A DNA stretch of 64,000 bases, taken from NCBI GenBank assembly GCA_043720395.1, contig JAYSSR010000014.1, positions 62,001 to 126,000 on the forward strand, written 5' to 3'. The stretch comes from JANOYY01 sp043720395 (GTDB lineage: Bacteria > Actinomycetota > Acidimicrobiia > Acidimicrobiales > JANYDT01). Below the pieces are notes generated by a model. That model ran no database searches. It was not told the DNA's origin and saw only the letters and a program-made list of their open reading frames with translations. The translations under genes and the position numbers were made by a program. The first letter of the stretch is position 1; each line of letters opens with the position of its first letter. Positions 25,582 to 34,616 of this stretch are shown one piece after another.

Positions 25582-26775
25582 TCATCCGACCTTCGGTTCG
25601 CGGGGTAGCCCGAGGCCCCGTTCGGCGAGAAGGTTGCGCATGATCTCGTTGCTGCCGCCCGAGATTGTGTATGCCTTGGCATAGAGGAACTCGTCCTGCC
25701 AGTGGCCGAGGTCGAGCGCGTCGGGGCTGTCCGTTGCAAGGCCACCGCGGATGCCTTGAATCTCGATGCCGAGATAGGACAGGTCCTGGTTGAGGTTCGC
25801 GAAGCCCAACTTGATCATCGGGACGTCGGCCTCGTGGATCTCACCGCGCAGTCGGCGGGCAATAGCGCCCTCCGAGTTCAGCGTCGCAATCTTCACCCGT
25901 GCCGCGAACGCCGCCAGCCGCTGGCGGATCACCGGATCATCAGACACCTTGCCGACGCCGCGACCACTCGGCGTTGCACGTGCGAACGCGATCAGCGCGT
26001 CGAGGTTCTGACGCAGCCGGATCACGAGCGCTCCGACTCCGGCCCGCTCCGACGCGAGGCTCGTGGTCGCGATGTGCCAACCATTGTTGACAGCACCGAT
26101 CAGGGCGTCGGCCGGCACGATCACATCGTCGAAGAACACCTCGTTGAAGTCCGACGTGCCGGTCATCTCCTTGAGAGGCCGGACCGTGATGCCGGGCAGC
26201 GTCATGTCCAAAGCGAAAGCGCTGATACCCGCATGCTTCGCGACCGACGGATCGGTCCGAGCCAGCAGGTAGCCCATGTCCGAGAACGCCGCATTGGTGC
26301 TCCACACCTTCTGGCCGTTGACAACGAAGCGGTCACCGTCGCGAATGGCCGTCGTGCGCATCGACGCGAGGTCGCTCCCGGCGTCGGGTTCGCTGAAGAG
26401 CTGGCACCACACGTGTTCGAAGTTGCGGATCTTCGGTAGATACGTCGTCTGCTGCTCGCGAGTGCCGAACTGCAAGAGCGCGTGGGCTGAGAGCGACCCG
26501 GCACCGATCGGGGTCGGTGCCTTTGCCCGGGCGAACTCTTCCGTCACGAGCATCTCTTCAACAGCGTCGAAATTGCCGCTGCCCCCGAACTCGACCGGCC
26601 AGTCCGCGCCAGCGAAGCCAGCCTCGTAGATCTGCCGGCTCCAGTCGCGAAGGATCACCGACTCGTGGGCGTCCTCAGGCGAGCGCGTGCCTACTCGGTG
26701 CGCGAGGTCGGGCGCTTTCGTCGCGATGAAGGTCCGGACGCTCTCACGAAAGGCTTGTTCGTCGTGCTCGTTCAT
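25582..26775 (-). CDS. Acyl-CoA dehydrogenase
   Basis: A 397-residue flavoprotein of the acyl-CoA dehydrogenase family, which introduces the alpha,beta double bond into an acyl-CoA with FAD. The FAD/substrate block QLFSEPDAGSDLASMRT is present, as are QKVWSTNAAFSDMGYLLART and the C-terminal TISGGSNEIMRNLLAERGLGLPREP. The sequence is closest in style to the FadE subunits found in actinobacterial steroid and fatty acid catabolism and resembles the enzyme at 58527 in this window. The ATG at 26775 begins MNEHDEQAFRESVRTF, which fits the domain start; a GGGGAT Shine-Dalgarno precedes it. The gene is monocistronic. Confidence 0.87.
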   Translation of the reverse strand: MNEHDEQAFRESVRTFIATKAPDLAHRVGTRSPEDAHESVILRDWSRQIYEAGFAGADWPVEFGGSGNFDAVEEMLVTEEFARAKAPTPIGAGSLSAHALLQFGTREQQTTYLPKIRNFEHVWCQLFSEPDAGSDLASMRTTAIRDGDRFVVNGQKVWSTNAAFSDMGYLLARTDPSVAKHAGISAFALDMTLPGITVRPLKEMTGTSDFNEVFFDDVIVPADALIGAVNNGWHIATTSLASERAGVGALVIRLRQNLDALIAFARATPSGRGVGKVSDDPVIRQRLAAFAARVKIATLNSEGAIARRLRGEIHEADVPMIKLGFANLNQDLSYLGIEIQGIRGGLATDSPDALDLGHWQDEFLYAKAYTISGGSNEIMRNLLAERGLGLPREPKVG

Positions 26776-27013
26776 CAATCCCCGTTTGAAGCGATGGAGC
26801 CGGTGGGCCGGGCTCGGGTCGCCACCGACCATAACGCGAAGTCCTTTCCGCTCCATGGTTCGGCTGGTGAGCGCGGTTCGCGCAGCCGAGCGCGGTCCAC
26901 GCGCTATGTCGGGGCCGCGCTCACCTGCGCGGACGGCACTCGGCGAAGCTCGTAACGTCGGAGCGTGACCTTTTCAACGACGTTGCCCGACCAACTCACG
27001 CGGAGGATTTGAG

Positions 27014-27814
27014 ATGCGGCGACTCGACGGCAGGGCAGCGATCATCACGGGTGCAGCGTCAGGGATCGGTCGGGCGAGCGCATTGCTCTTCGCGGCCGAA
27101 GGTGCATCGGTGGCGGTGGTCGACGTACGAGAAGACAGGGCGCAAAGAGTCGTGACCGAGATCGAGGCTGCAGGCGGGCGGGCGATTGCACTCGGCGTCG
27201 ACGTCGGTGTCGCTGCGCAAATCGAATCGATGGTCGCCGACGCTCACCAGGCGTTCGGTCGCATCGACGTGCTCTTCAACAATGCCGCCACCACGAGGCA
27301 CGGCAATGCGGTCGCCCTGTCCGCCGACGACTGGACGCTCGTGTGGAACACGAACGTCACGTCGGTGTTCCTGGCTGCAAAGTTTGCGATACCGATCATG
27401 GTTGCGCAGGGCGGCGGGTCGATCATCTCTACGGCTTCGGTGTCTGGCATCCAGGCCGACACCTCGCAGGTCGGTTACGCGGCGTCGAAGGCAGCGGTCA
27501 TCGGGCTGACCCGAGCGCTCGCCGTGGACCATGCGGCGCAAGGCATCCGCGCCAACTGCATCTGCCCGGGCATCACGGCGACGCCACCCATGACTCGCAT
27601 GCTCGCAGGTCTCGGCCTCACCGACACGGCCGTCACCGCAGTCCCCCGTGGGCGACTCGGCCAGCCCGAAGAACTTGCAGCGGTCGCATTGTTCCTCGCA
27701 AGCGACGACTCATCATTCGTAAGTGGACAGACGATCGTCGTGGATGGTGCGATGACGGCGCGATCACACTTCTCGACGCTGCACCAGGCCCGCAACGCCG
27801 CCGCGCCGAACTGA
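27014..27814 (+). CDS. SDR-family oxidoreductase (3-oxoacyl-ACP-reductase-like)
   Basis: A 266-residue classical short-chain dehydrogenase. The cofactor motif is TGAASGIG (12-19), with Asp37 after beta2 suggesting NAD(H). NNA follows at 89-91. The catalytic Ser142, Tyr155 and Lys159 are in ISTASVSG and YAASK. The C-terminus has the usual DDSSFVSGQTIVVDGA. The substrate is not predictable. A GGAGG Shine-Dalgarno precedes the ATG. A 7-bp inverted repeat AACGTCG/CGACGTT (26954-26984) in its leader may be a regulatory site. The gene converges with the epoxide-hydrolase-like gene. Confidence 0.88.
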   Translation: MRRLDGRAAIITGAASGIGRASALLFAAEGASVAVVDVREDRAQRVVTEIEAAGGRAIALGVDVGVAAQIESMVADAHQAFGRIDVLFNNAATTRHGNAVALSADDWTLVWNTNVTSVFLAAKFAIPIMVAQGGGSIISTASVSGIQADTSQVGYAASKAAVIGLTRALAVDHAAQGIRANCICPGITATPPMTRMLAGLGLTDTAVTAVPRGRLGQPEELAAVALFLASDDSSFVSGQTIVVDGAMTARSHFSTLHQARNAAAPN

Positions 27815-27872
27815 GTCGTCTCGGGTTACTCGACTCTCACGACGGTGCGCTCCACACGTGCGCCACGAGGGG

Positions 27873-28310
27873 TCAGACCGGATCCTTCGCCACCCGAGGC
27901 ACGGTTACCGCCGCCGCAGCGAGTTGACGTTCAACATCCTTTGTATCGAAATACTCGCGCCACTTCGAGATTTTGCCGTCGGTGTCGACCTCGAAGATCG
28001 CGACGAGCGCGTGGTTCACGGTGACGCCGTTCGACACGAATTGGTCGAGACGTTCCGTGAACACGACACCGTTGACCGACGCGAGGTGGATCGTTCCGCA
28101 GCGCATGAAACGCGCCCACGTGACCTGACGCTCGATGTCTCGGCGGATGGCAACCTTGCCCCGCAGCATCGGACCGCCAGGAATCCACAATTGCCACTCC
28201 GCGTCCTCGGCGAACATGGACATGATCTTTTCGACATCGGGGATTTCCTGCGTCCCGTCGCCCCATGCGTCCATGAACTCCCGAACGATCGCCTCTTCAT
28301 GTGCACCCAT
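27873..28310 (-). CDS. Limonene-1,2-epoxide-hydrolase-like / SnoaL-fold protein
   Basis: A 145-residue cystatin-like alpha+beta barrel protein. The segment FTERLDQF (Arg87 and Asp89) and the later WREYFD (Asp122) match the Arg-Asp/Asp catalytic arrangement of limonene-1,2-epoxide hydrolases. FEVDTDGKISKWREYFD is also the LEH family pattern. It could hydrate an epoxide; relatives with the same fold include ester cyclases and ketosteroid isomerases, so the activity is inferred. The ATG at 28310 has an AAAGGATT Shine-Dalgarno. It diverges from dinB with palindrome B2 between. Confidence 0.7.
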   Translation of the reverse strand: MGAHEEAIVREFMDAWGDGTQEIPDVEKIMSMFAEDAEWQLWIPGGPMLRGKVAIRRDIERQVTWARFMRCGTIHLASVNGVVFTERLDQFVSNGVTVNHALVAIFEVDTDGKISKWREYFDTKDVERQLAAAAVTVPRVAKDPV

Positions 28311-28357
28311 TGCAGCAATCCTTTCGTAGACCTACCCACTCTCCCGCACGAACCGCG

Positions 28358-28417
28358 AAACCACCCAAACGGACCACCCAAATAGTCGCCCTTTCGAGTG
28401 TTCGATTGGGTGGTCGA
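28358..28417. repeat. Palindrome B2 (ACCACCC family, degenerate)
   Basis: AACCACCCAA-like units (AAACCACCCAAACGGACCAC... on the left, GATTGGGTGGTCGAG on the right) form a partial hairpin. Only the inner unit pairs well. It sits between the divergent epoxide-hydrolase-like gene and dinB and looks like a decayed relative of B1 and B3. Confidence 0.6.
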
Positions 28418-28458
28418 GAAACGACAGCGCCTTCAGCCTCAGGAATCGTCGAGATGCA

Positions 28459-28480
28459 CGAACATTCGTTCGAGTAACCT
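28459..28480 (+). promoter_or_regulatory. SOS (LexA) box overlapping the dinB promoter
   Basis: CGAACATTCGTTCG (28459-28472) is a perfect CGAAC-N4-GTTCG box, the LexA operator of actinobacteria and Bacillus. It is directly followed by a -10 TAACCT (28475-28480). The dinB ATG is only 6 nt further (28487), so the transcript should be leaderless and LexA-repressed. Confidence 0.8.
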
Positions 28481-28486
28481 CTCCCC

Positions 28487-29695
28487 ATGGCAACCATGGT
28501 GGACAAGTCCGAACAGGTCCGCACGATCCTCCATGCCGACCTCGATGCGTTCTACGCTTCGGTCGAGCAGCGCGACTATCCGGCGCTTCGTGGGCGTCCC
28601 GTGCTGGTCGGTATGGGCGTCGTCACGGCTGCTAGCTACGAGGCCAAACGACGTGGCGTTCGATGCCCGACCAGCATAAGTGCGGCGATGCGACTGTGCC
28701 CGGATGCCGTCGTGGTGCCGGCCCGCATGGAGGCGTACTCGGCGGCCAGTGAGGCCGTGTTCGCCATCTTCCGTGACACGTCGCCGGAAGTTGAAGGGCT
28801 TTCGATCGACGAAGCGTTCCTCGACGTCACGGGGCTCTGGCGAATCGCGGGCGATGGCCGCACAATCGCGGCCGCGCTGCGAGCCCGTGTCGCCGCGGAG
28901 GTCGGGCTGCCGCTGAGCGTCGGCGTGGCGACCACAAAGTTCCTCGCCAAGGTCGCGAGCGACGAGGCCAAGCCCGACGGACTCATCGTTGTTGAGCCAG
29001 GACACGAGTTGGAGTTCCTCCATCCGCTCCCGGTCGAGGCGCTCTGGGGCGTCGGTCCGGTCACTGCGGCGATACTTCACGCACGGGGCATCCTCCTCGT
29101 CGGTGACGTTGCGCGGCTCGACGAATCGAACCTCGTCGACTCGCTCGGCAAGGCGGCCGGCCATCACCTGTTCGCGCTCGCGCACAACCGTGATCCGCGT
29201 CGCGTCGACACCGGCCGTCGGCGGCGGTCGATCGGTTCGCAGAGTTCGTTTCCACGCGGCCCGCTCCTTCGGGCGGACTGCGAAGCGCTCCTCCTTGACA
29301 TCGTCGACCGCGTGGCGAGCCGGTTGCGGAGGGCCGACCGGGCGGCCCGTACCGTCGTGCTGCGTCTGAGGTTCGGCGACTTCACAAACGCGACCCGTTC
29401 GCACACGCTGCCCGAGGCATCGAACACCACCGATGAGTTCGTACGGCCGGCCCGCCAAATGCTCCAAGGCGTGTGGTCGGAGGCCTCGCTTCGAGGGTTG
29501 ACACGCATCGGGATCTCACTGACCGGACTCTCGTCGGCCGCGACGGTGCAGCTCGCACTCCCGTTCGGACGCCGCGACATGGGACAACTGGACGCAACGA
29601 TCGATGCGATTCAGAACCGGTACGGCAACGGTTCCGTCCGTCGAGCCGTCAACCTCCGCCGTAGTCACCTCCAGGTGCCAATGCTGCCCGACTGA
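28487..29695 (+). CDS. dinB: DNA polymerase IV
   Basis: A 402-residue Y-family translesion polymerase. The catalytic carboxylates are visible as HADLDAFYASVEQ (Asp18) and GLSIDEAFLDV (Asp108, Glu109). SYEAKRRGVRCPTSI is the fingers segment, and the helix-hairpin-helix LWGVGPVTAAIL is present. The C-terminal little-finger domain ends with QLALPF, a classic beta-clamp-binding peptide. Expression is very probably damage-induced, as a perfect SOS box overlaps the promoter. The ATG at 28487 is favoured by the -10 spacing; a second ATG lies 9 nt later. Confidence 0.93.
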   Translation: MATMVDKSEQVRTILHADLDAFYASVEQRDYPALRGRPVLVGMGVVTAASYEAKRRGVRCPTSISAAMRLCPDAVVVPARMEAYSAASEAVFAIFRDTSPEVEGLSIDEAFLDVTGLWRIAGDGRTIAAALRARVAAEVGLPLSVGVATTKFLAKVASDEAKPDGLIVVEPGHELEFLHPLPVEALWGVGPVTAAILHARGILLVGDVARLDESNLVDSLGKAAGHHLFALAHNRDPRRVDTGRRRRSIGSQSSFPRGPLLRADCEALLLDIVDRVASRLRRADRAARTVVLRLRFGDFTNATRSHTLPEASNTTDEFVRPARQMLQGVWSEASLRGLTRIGISLTGLSSAATVQLALPFGRRDMGQLDATIDAIQNRYGNGSVRRAVNLRRSHLQVPMLPD

Positions 29696-29720
29696 GGTCG
29701 GTTCGTCGTAGTTTGCACGT

Positions 29721-31073
29721 GTGGGACGCGAGACACGGGTGGTCGTGATTGGAGCGGGGACGGCGGGGTGCGTCGTCGCCGAGGTGCTCAGCCGAGATCC
29801 TGCGTGTTTCGTGACGCTCATCGAGGCTGGACCCGACCGGTCGAGCGACACGGGGGACGATCTCTACACCGCACTCGTTGACCCGGAGCGCCAATGGCCG
29901 AACGTCGAGTGCCGGTCCGGCGATTCTGTCTGGCCGTACGTTCGAGGCCGGGGCGTCGGCGGCACCGGTGCGATCAACGGCATGTTGCTGCACGCTGGTC
30001 CCGCTTCGGCGTATGACACGTGGGCGGAGCTGCCGGGATGTGCCGGTTGGGACTGGGCATCGGTCGCCCCTGCCATTCAGCGGGTAGTTGCCGGCGGCGT
30101 CGCCATTGCGCCGTCGGACTGGGGCTACGCGGACGCTTCACTTGCACGGGGAGAGGCCACGCTTGGGTCGTCCGCGTGGTCGCCCGTCGTGACCGCAGCG
30201 CGTCTCGGGTTTGTCGGGGGCGTGCGCCAGAGTACGGATGTCACGCATCTCGCATCGGCCCGTTTGCGGGAGAACGTATGTGTACGTACGGATTTGGTCG
30301 TTCGGCGGGTCGGCTTCGGCGCTTCACGATTCGGTGCCGCGACGGTCGAGTTCGTCGATGGCGAGACACTCGAAGCTGACGCCGTCGTGGTTTGCGCGGG
30401 TGCAATTGAGAGCCCGGCGCTGTTGGTCCGGTCCGGCATCGAGCGTCCGGGCGTCGGGGCGAACTTGCACGACCACCCATCGCTCTCGGTGCCTCTCAGT
30501 CCACCATCGTTGCCGCGTGCAGAAAGTCCGGTGACATCGCTAATCGTCGAGGCACCGGACGACTGGCTCCAAGTCGTCCCGCTGAACCGGACCTCGGTGC
30601 TACCCGATAGCCCGCCCGCGTGGCTGTGCGGGATCATGCGGATGTACGGGCGTGGGCGAGTGGTCACCGGGGTGGACCCGCTCGAACGACCCCTGCTGGT
30701 CTACGGGGCGGACGACGAGCGGGACCGCCTCCTGTTGCGCCGTGGCGCTCGTTTTCTGGCTGAGCTGTTGCACGCCAGCGGCGCAGTGTCGGCATCCGAC
30801 CTTGGCGACCTCACCGACGATGCAGCTTGGGACGCCTGGGCAGACACGCACCGCGGCACCTACTTCCACGCCGCAGGAACTTGCCGGATGGGTTCACCGG
30901 ACGATGATTTCGCCGTCGTCGAAGCAACCTGCCAGGTGATCGGGCAACCGGACCTGTACGTGATCGACGCGTCGATCTTCCCGGAGCAACCCCCCGCACT
31001 GCCTTACGCAGCAACGGTCGCAGTCGCGACGATTGCCGCAGAGCGTCTCTCGGAGTCGATTGCGAGGGGCTAA
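29721..31073 (+). CDS. GMC-family FAD oxidoreductase
   Basis: A 450-residue flavoenzyme of the glucose-methanol-choline family. The FAD dinucleotide motif is VVIGAGTAGCVVAEVLS at the N-terminus, then RGRGVGGTGAINGM (GMC signature 1) and GAIESPALLVRSGI (signature 2-like). C-terminal TYFHAAGTCRMG supplies the active-site His. The usual second His/Asn in GNP is not obvious: the sequence reads IFPEQPPALPYAATVAVA. The protein is about 80 residues shorter than choline-oxidase-like members and resembles the compact mycofactocin-associated type (MftG), but no mycofactocin gene is in the window. The GTG start lies 6 nt after TAGTTT, a possible leaderless -10. Confidence 0.8.
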   Translation: MGRETRVVVIGAGTAGCVVAEVLSRDPACFVTLIEAGPDRSSDTGDDLYTALVDPERQWPNVECRSGDSVWPYVRGRGVGGTGAINGMLLHAGPASAYDTWAELPGCAGWDWASVAPAIQRVVAGGVAIAPSDWGYADASLARGEATLGSSAWSPVVTAARLGFVGGVRQSTDVTHLASARLRENVCVRTDLVVRRVGFGASRFGAATVEFVDGETLEADAVVVCAGAIESPALLVRSGIERPGVGANLHDHPSLSVPLSPPSLPRAESPVTSLIVEAPDDWLQVVPLNRTSVLPDSPPAWLCGIMRMYGRGRVVTGVDPLERPLLVYGADDERDRLLLRRGARFLAELLHASGAVSASDLGDLTDDAAWDAWADTHRGTYFHAAGTCRMGSPDDDFAVVEATCQVIGQPDLYVIDASIFPEQPPALPYAATVAVATIAAERLSESIARG

Positions 31074-31120
31074 AGGCCGTCGCGTGCTGACGCCCGCCTG
31101 CCATCGCAAGTTGCCTCGTT

Positions 31121-31212
31121 CGAACAGGGCTGGAATACGCGCGCCTGCAGGCCAGAACCCGCAGGAAATCGGCCCCCGAGCGGGGTTCGCGCGCGGATTC
31201 CAGCCCTGTTCG
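31121..31212. repeat. Palindrome F (CGAACAGGGCTGGAAT)
   Basis: A 24-nt left arm (31121-31144) pairs with the right arm (31189-31212) with one mismatch; CGAACAGGGCTGGAAT and CGCGCGC are shared. The 44-nt loop contains another palindrome GCCTGCAGGC (31143-31152). It lies in the 245-bp gap between the GMC gene and the acyl-CoA ligase, which otherwise holds nothing recognisable. Confidence 0.8.
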
Positions 31213-31318
31213 GAGGGGACCCGGTCCACGGAGGTGAAATGAGTGACCGATTTCGCGTCCCCGTGCCCGGCGCACCAGAATGACCGCAGCCGGTCCGCAC
31301 GAGCAAAGGAATCATCTA

Positions 31319-32863
31319 GTGAGCGAACTGACACTTCGGCCAGGGCACCAAGCCGCCATCGACCCGTCAAAACCCGCGATCATCGAGGCCCGCACGGGCA
31401 ACGTCACGACCTACGGGGAACTTGACGCCCAGTCGACTCGCATCGCTCGGTTGTTCGATCAGGTCGGGTTGCATGTGGGCGACCACATCGCGATCGTGAT
31501 GCACAACTGCGCCGAATACCTAACGGTCGCTTGGGCGGCCCAACGCGCGGGGCTTTTCTACACACCGATCAACTGGCACCTCACCGCCGACGAGGCCGGC
31601 TACATCCTCGACGACTGCGGTGCCACGGTGCTGATCGCGACCGAGCACGTCGGCCCACTCGCCGAGACCATTGCAGCGATGATCGAACGACCGCTCTACT
31701 GCTATTCGGCCGGTGCCGCGTTCGGCCGTTTTGCGTCGCTCGACCAGGCCCTCGTTGGGATCCCGGCCGACCCACGCGATGGCGAGGTCGAGGGAATGTT
31801 CATGTTCTACTCATCGGGCACCACGGGGCGTCCGAAGGGAATACTCCGGGCCCTCGACCACGCGCCGTTCGGCACGGGACTCACCTTCGACGCCCTCACC
31901 GGGGGGCTGTTCGGGTTCAACGCTGACATGACCTACCTCTGTCCGGCGCCGCTGTACCACGCCGCTCCGATCGGCTGGTCGATGAGCGCACAGCGCTTCG
32001 GTGGCACCGTGATCCTCATGGAGAGCTTCGACGCTCGTGAATCACTCAAGCTCATCGAGAAGCACCACGTGACCCACGCACAGTACGTGCCCACGATGTT
32101 CGTCCGGATGCTCAAACTGCCGCTGGAAGACCGTACGCGCGCAGACCTTTCGAGCCTGAAGGTCGCCGTGCACGCCGCAGCGCCCTGCCCCGTCGACGTC
32201 AAGCTGCAGATGATCGAGTGGTGGGGCCCGGTCCTGCTGGAGTACTACGCGGGCAGCGAAGGCAACGGGTTCTGCTTCGTCGACTCCGCCACGTATCTCA
32301 CCCACCCCGGCACCGTCGGGCGGGCTGTGCAGGGCACGATCCACATCGTCGGCGAGGACGGCAACGACGTCCCGACCGGCGAGATCGGCACGGTCTATTT
32401 CGAGGGCACGGCGCAGTTCGAGTACCACAACGACCCCGCCAAGACCGCGTCGGTGTTCGACTCGCACGGCTGGAGCACGCTCAACGACGTTGGACACATC
32501 GATGCCGAGGGCTTTCTCTACCTCAGCGATCGGCGCAGCCACCTCATCATCTCGGGCGGCGTCAACATTTACCCACAGGAGATCGAGAACGCACTCACCA
32601 TGCACCCGAAGGTCGCCGACGTTGCCGTCATCGGCGTCCCCAACGACGAGATGGGCGAGGAGGTCAAGGCGGTCGTGCAGCTCGTCGATCCGGCCGACGC
32701 CACCGATGCCACGCGCGCCGAGCTCATCGCGTACTGCCGCGAACGACTCTCACATTTCAAGTGTCCTCGCACGGTCGACTTCGATCCCGAACTACCACGG
32801 CTGCCAAGCGGCAAGCTCTTCAAGCGTCGGCTCATCGACGCGTATCGCGACGGAGTTCGGTGA
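31319..32863 (+). CDS. Acyl-CoA ligase (AMP-binding)
   Basis: A 514-residue AMP-forming ligase. The adenylate motif is MFYSSGTTGRPKGILRAL, followed by YYAGSEGNGF, GWSTLNDVGHIDAEGFLYLSDRRSHLI and a C-terminal LPRLPSGKLFKRRL with the catalytic Lys. It converts a carboxylic acid to its CoA thioester; the chain-length class is not readable. The GTG at 31319 is preceded by AAAGGA 10 nt upstream, which I prefer over an in-frame ATG at 31280. The next ligase gene starts 4 bp before its stop. This gene begins a seven-gene forward operon ending at 40199. Its sequence style resembles the ligase at 41315. Confidence 0.87.
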   Translation: MSELTLRPGHQAAIDPSKPAIIEARTGNVTTYGELDAQSTRIARLFDQVGLHVGDHIAIVMHNCAEYLTVAWAAQRAGLFYTPINWHLTADEAGYILDDCGATVLIATEHVGPLAETIAAMIERPLYCYSAGAAFGRFASLDQALVGIPADPRDGEVEGMFMFYSSGTTGRPKGILRALDHAPFGTGLTFDALTGGLFGFNADMTYLCPAPLYHAAPIGWSMSAQRFGGTVILMESFDARESLKLIEKHHVTHAQYVPTMFVRMLKLPLEDRTRADLSSLKVAVHAAAPCPVDVKLQMIEWWGPVLLEYYAGSEGNGFCFVDSATYLTHPGTVGRAVQGTIHIVGEDGNDVPTGEIGTVYFEGTAQFEYHNDPAKTASVFDSHGWSTLNDVGHIDAEGFLYLSDRRSHLIISGGVNIYPQEIENALTMHPKVADVAVIGVPNDEMGEEVKAVVQLVDPADATDATRAELIAYCRERLSHFKCPRTVDFDPELPRLPSGKLFKRRLIDAYRDGVR

Positions 32864-34485
32864 GCGACTACTCCAGCGGAGCATTGGACGCTGATCGCGC
32901 CATCTTGCGGGAGCGCTGGTATCGCGAGGGATACTTCGGCACGGCGACGCTGGCGGACCACATGCGCGAGGGCGCGCAGCGTCACCCTGATGCGAGGATG
33001 ATCTTCCACAGCACGGAGCGTCCGGCCGAGAGCGACCTGCCCACGATGTACGAGCGAGCCTGCGCGGTGGCGCGTGGTCTGTGGTCGATCGGACTCCGAC
33101 CGGGCGATGTCCTCGCAATCCAGGTGCCGAACTGGATGGAGGGCGCGATCACGTATCAGGCGGCCATGCAGCTCGGTGTGCTGATCGTGCCGATCGTCCA
33201 TATCTACGGTCCCGCAGAGGTCGGCTTCATCCTTCGCCAGTCGAAGGCGAAGGCACTGATCGTGCCGGAGCGGTGGCGCACGATCGACTATCTCGAACGC
33301 GTTGCAGCCCTGGGTGACACGCCGCATCTGGAACACCTGATCGTGATCGGCGAGCGGCGTCCGGAAGGCGCGATCGACTGGGCATCGCTTGAGCACAGCG
33401 ACCTGGTTGAGCTGCCGCCGATTGCTACGCGCGCAGATGACCCTTGCGTGCTCATCTACACGTCGGGCACGACCGCCGAACCGAAGGGCGTGCTACACAC
33501 GCACAACTCGCTGATTGCCGAAGTCGAGTCGCTCGGCGAGGTGTTCACGTCGGAGACGCCACCGGTCAGCATGGGTTCGTTCCCGGCAGGCCATATTGCA
33601 GGCGTGCTCAACATTCTCAGGATGTTCCTCATCGGGATGACGAGCGTGATCCTCGACCAGTGGGACGCCCTGGCGGCGGCCGACATCGTCGAGCGTTACG
33701 GCGTCACGCAGACGAGCGGTGCCCCGTTCCATCTCACGTCGCTCATGGAGGCGGCACGCACGAATGGCAACGACATCTCGTCGATGCAGGGGTTCATGGT
33801 CGGCGCGGCAAGCGTGCCGCCCGCGTTGGTCGAAGAGGCCGAGGCGTTCGGCATTCGGGCCTACCGCGCGTACGGGTCGAGCGAGCATCCCGTGATCACG
33901 TCTGGACGCCCCCAGGTCGACTCGCTTGTGAAGCGGGCAACGACCGACGGAGCGCTCACACCCGGCAACGAGATTCGCATCCTGGCCGACGACGATTCCG
34001 AAGTGGCAACCGGTGGCGACGGAGAGATTGTGAGCCGAGGCCCGGAACAGTTCATCGGCTACAACGACCCGAAGCACAACGTCGGAGCGTTCCTTCCGGG
34101 CGGCTGGTTCCGCACCGGCGACATCGGCCGCATCGACGCCGACGGTTACCTCACCATCACCGACCGCAAGAAGGACGTCATCATCCGCGGTGGTGAGAAC
34201 ATCGCGTCGAAAGAGGTCGAGGACTTGCTAGCGCTGCACCCGTCGGTTCTTGAAGCCGCGGTGATCGGTCGGCCCGACGAGCGCCTCGGCGAGCGCGTCG
34301 TCGCGTTCGTGATTCCTCGATGTGGAGCGACCCTCGACCTCGACGAGGTGCGGCGCCACTTCGTCGCGCAGGGTGTCGCAAGACAGAAGACGCCTGAGTT
34401 CCTCGAGATCGTGTCCGAGCTGCCTCGCGGCGCGAGCGGCAAGGTCAAGAAGTTCGAACTCCGCAAGTTACTCAACAACGACTGA
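32860..34485 (+). CDS. Acyl-CoA ligase (AMP-binding), second in operon
   Basis: A 541-residue ligase of the same superfamily but a different subgroup. CVLIYTSGTTAEPKGVLHTHNSL is the P-loop-like adenylate motif, RAYGSSEHPVITSG the middle motif, GWFRTGDIGRIDADGYLTITDRKKDVI the hinge and LPRGASGKVKKFELR the C-terminal Lys motif. It resembles cyclohexanecarboxylate/medium-chain ligases (AliA-like). The frame is open far upstream within the first ligase, but the GTG at 32860 overlaps its stop by 4 bp and begins the N-terminus WYREGYFG. Having two different ligases in one operon suggests more than one acid substrate. Confidence 0.86.
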   Translation: MSDYSSGALDADRAILRERWYREGYFGTATLADHMREGAQRHPDARMIFHSTERPAESDLPTMYERACAVARGLWSIGLRPGDVLAIQVPNWMEGAITYQAAMQLGVLIVPIVHIYGPAEVGFILRQSKAKALIVPERWRTIDYLERVAALGDTPHLEHLIVIGERRPEGAIDWASLEHSDLVELPPIATRADDPCVLIYTSGTTAEPKGVLHTHNSLIAEVESLGEVFTSETPPVSMGSFPAGHIAGVLNILRMFLIGMTSVILDQWDALAAADIVERYGVTQTSGAPFHLTSLMEAARTNGNDISSMQGFMVGAASVPPALVEEAEAFGIRAYRAYGSSEHPVITSGRPQVDSLVKRATTDGALTPGNEIRILADDDSEVATGGDGEIVSRGPEQFIGYNDPKHNVGAFLPGGWFRTGDIGRIDADGYLTITDRKKDVIIRGGENIASKEVEDLLALHPSVLEAAVIGRPDERLGERVVAFVIPRCGATLDLDEVRRHFVAQGVARQKTPEFLEIVSELPRGASGKVKKFELRKLLNND

Positions 34486-34540
34486 GCGATTCCCTCGACG
34501 ACCACCTCCACCCGCAACCCAGCACCAACCGGCCGCCCGC

Positions 34541-34589
34541 AACGTTGGGACGAATCACATCGCTCAGCGACGCGATCTGTCCCAACGTC
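34541..34589. repeat. Palindrome D2 (ACGTTGGGA family)
   Basis: AACGTTGGGAC (34541-34551) and its mate ending at 34589 pair, with a mismatched middle (ATCACATC versus ATCGCGTC) and a CAGC-like loop. It lies between the second ligase and the SDR. The core ACGTTGGGA is shared with D1. Confidence 0.75.
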
Positions 34590-34616
34590 CGAAGCAAACA
34601 CTGCAAGGAGAATTCA

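Noticed and set aside
29721..31073. Mycofactocin cluster suggested by the MftG-like oxidoreductase
   Set aside because: No mftA-F genes are present in the window, so the specific name was not used.
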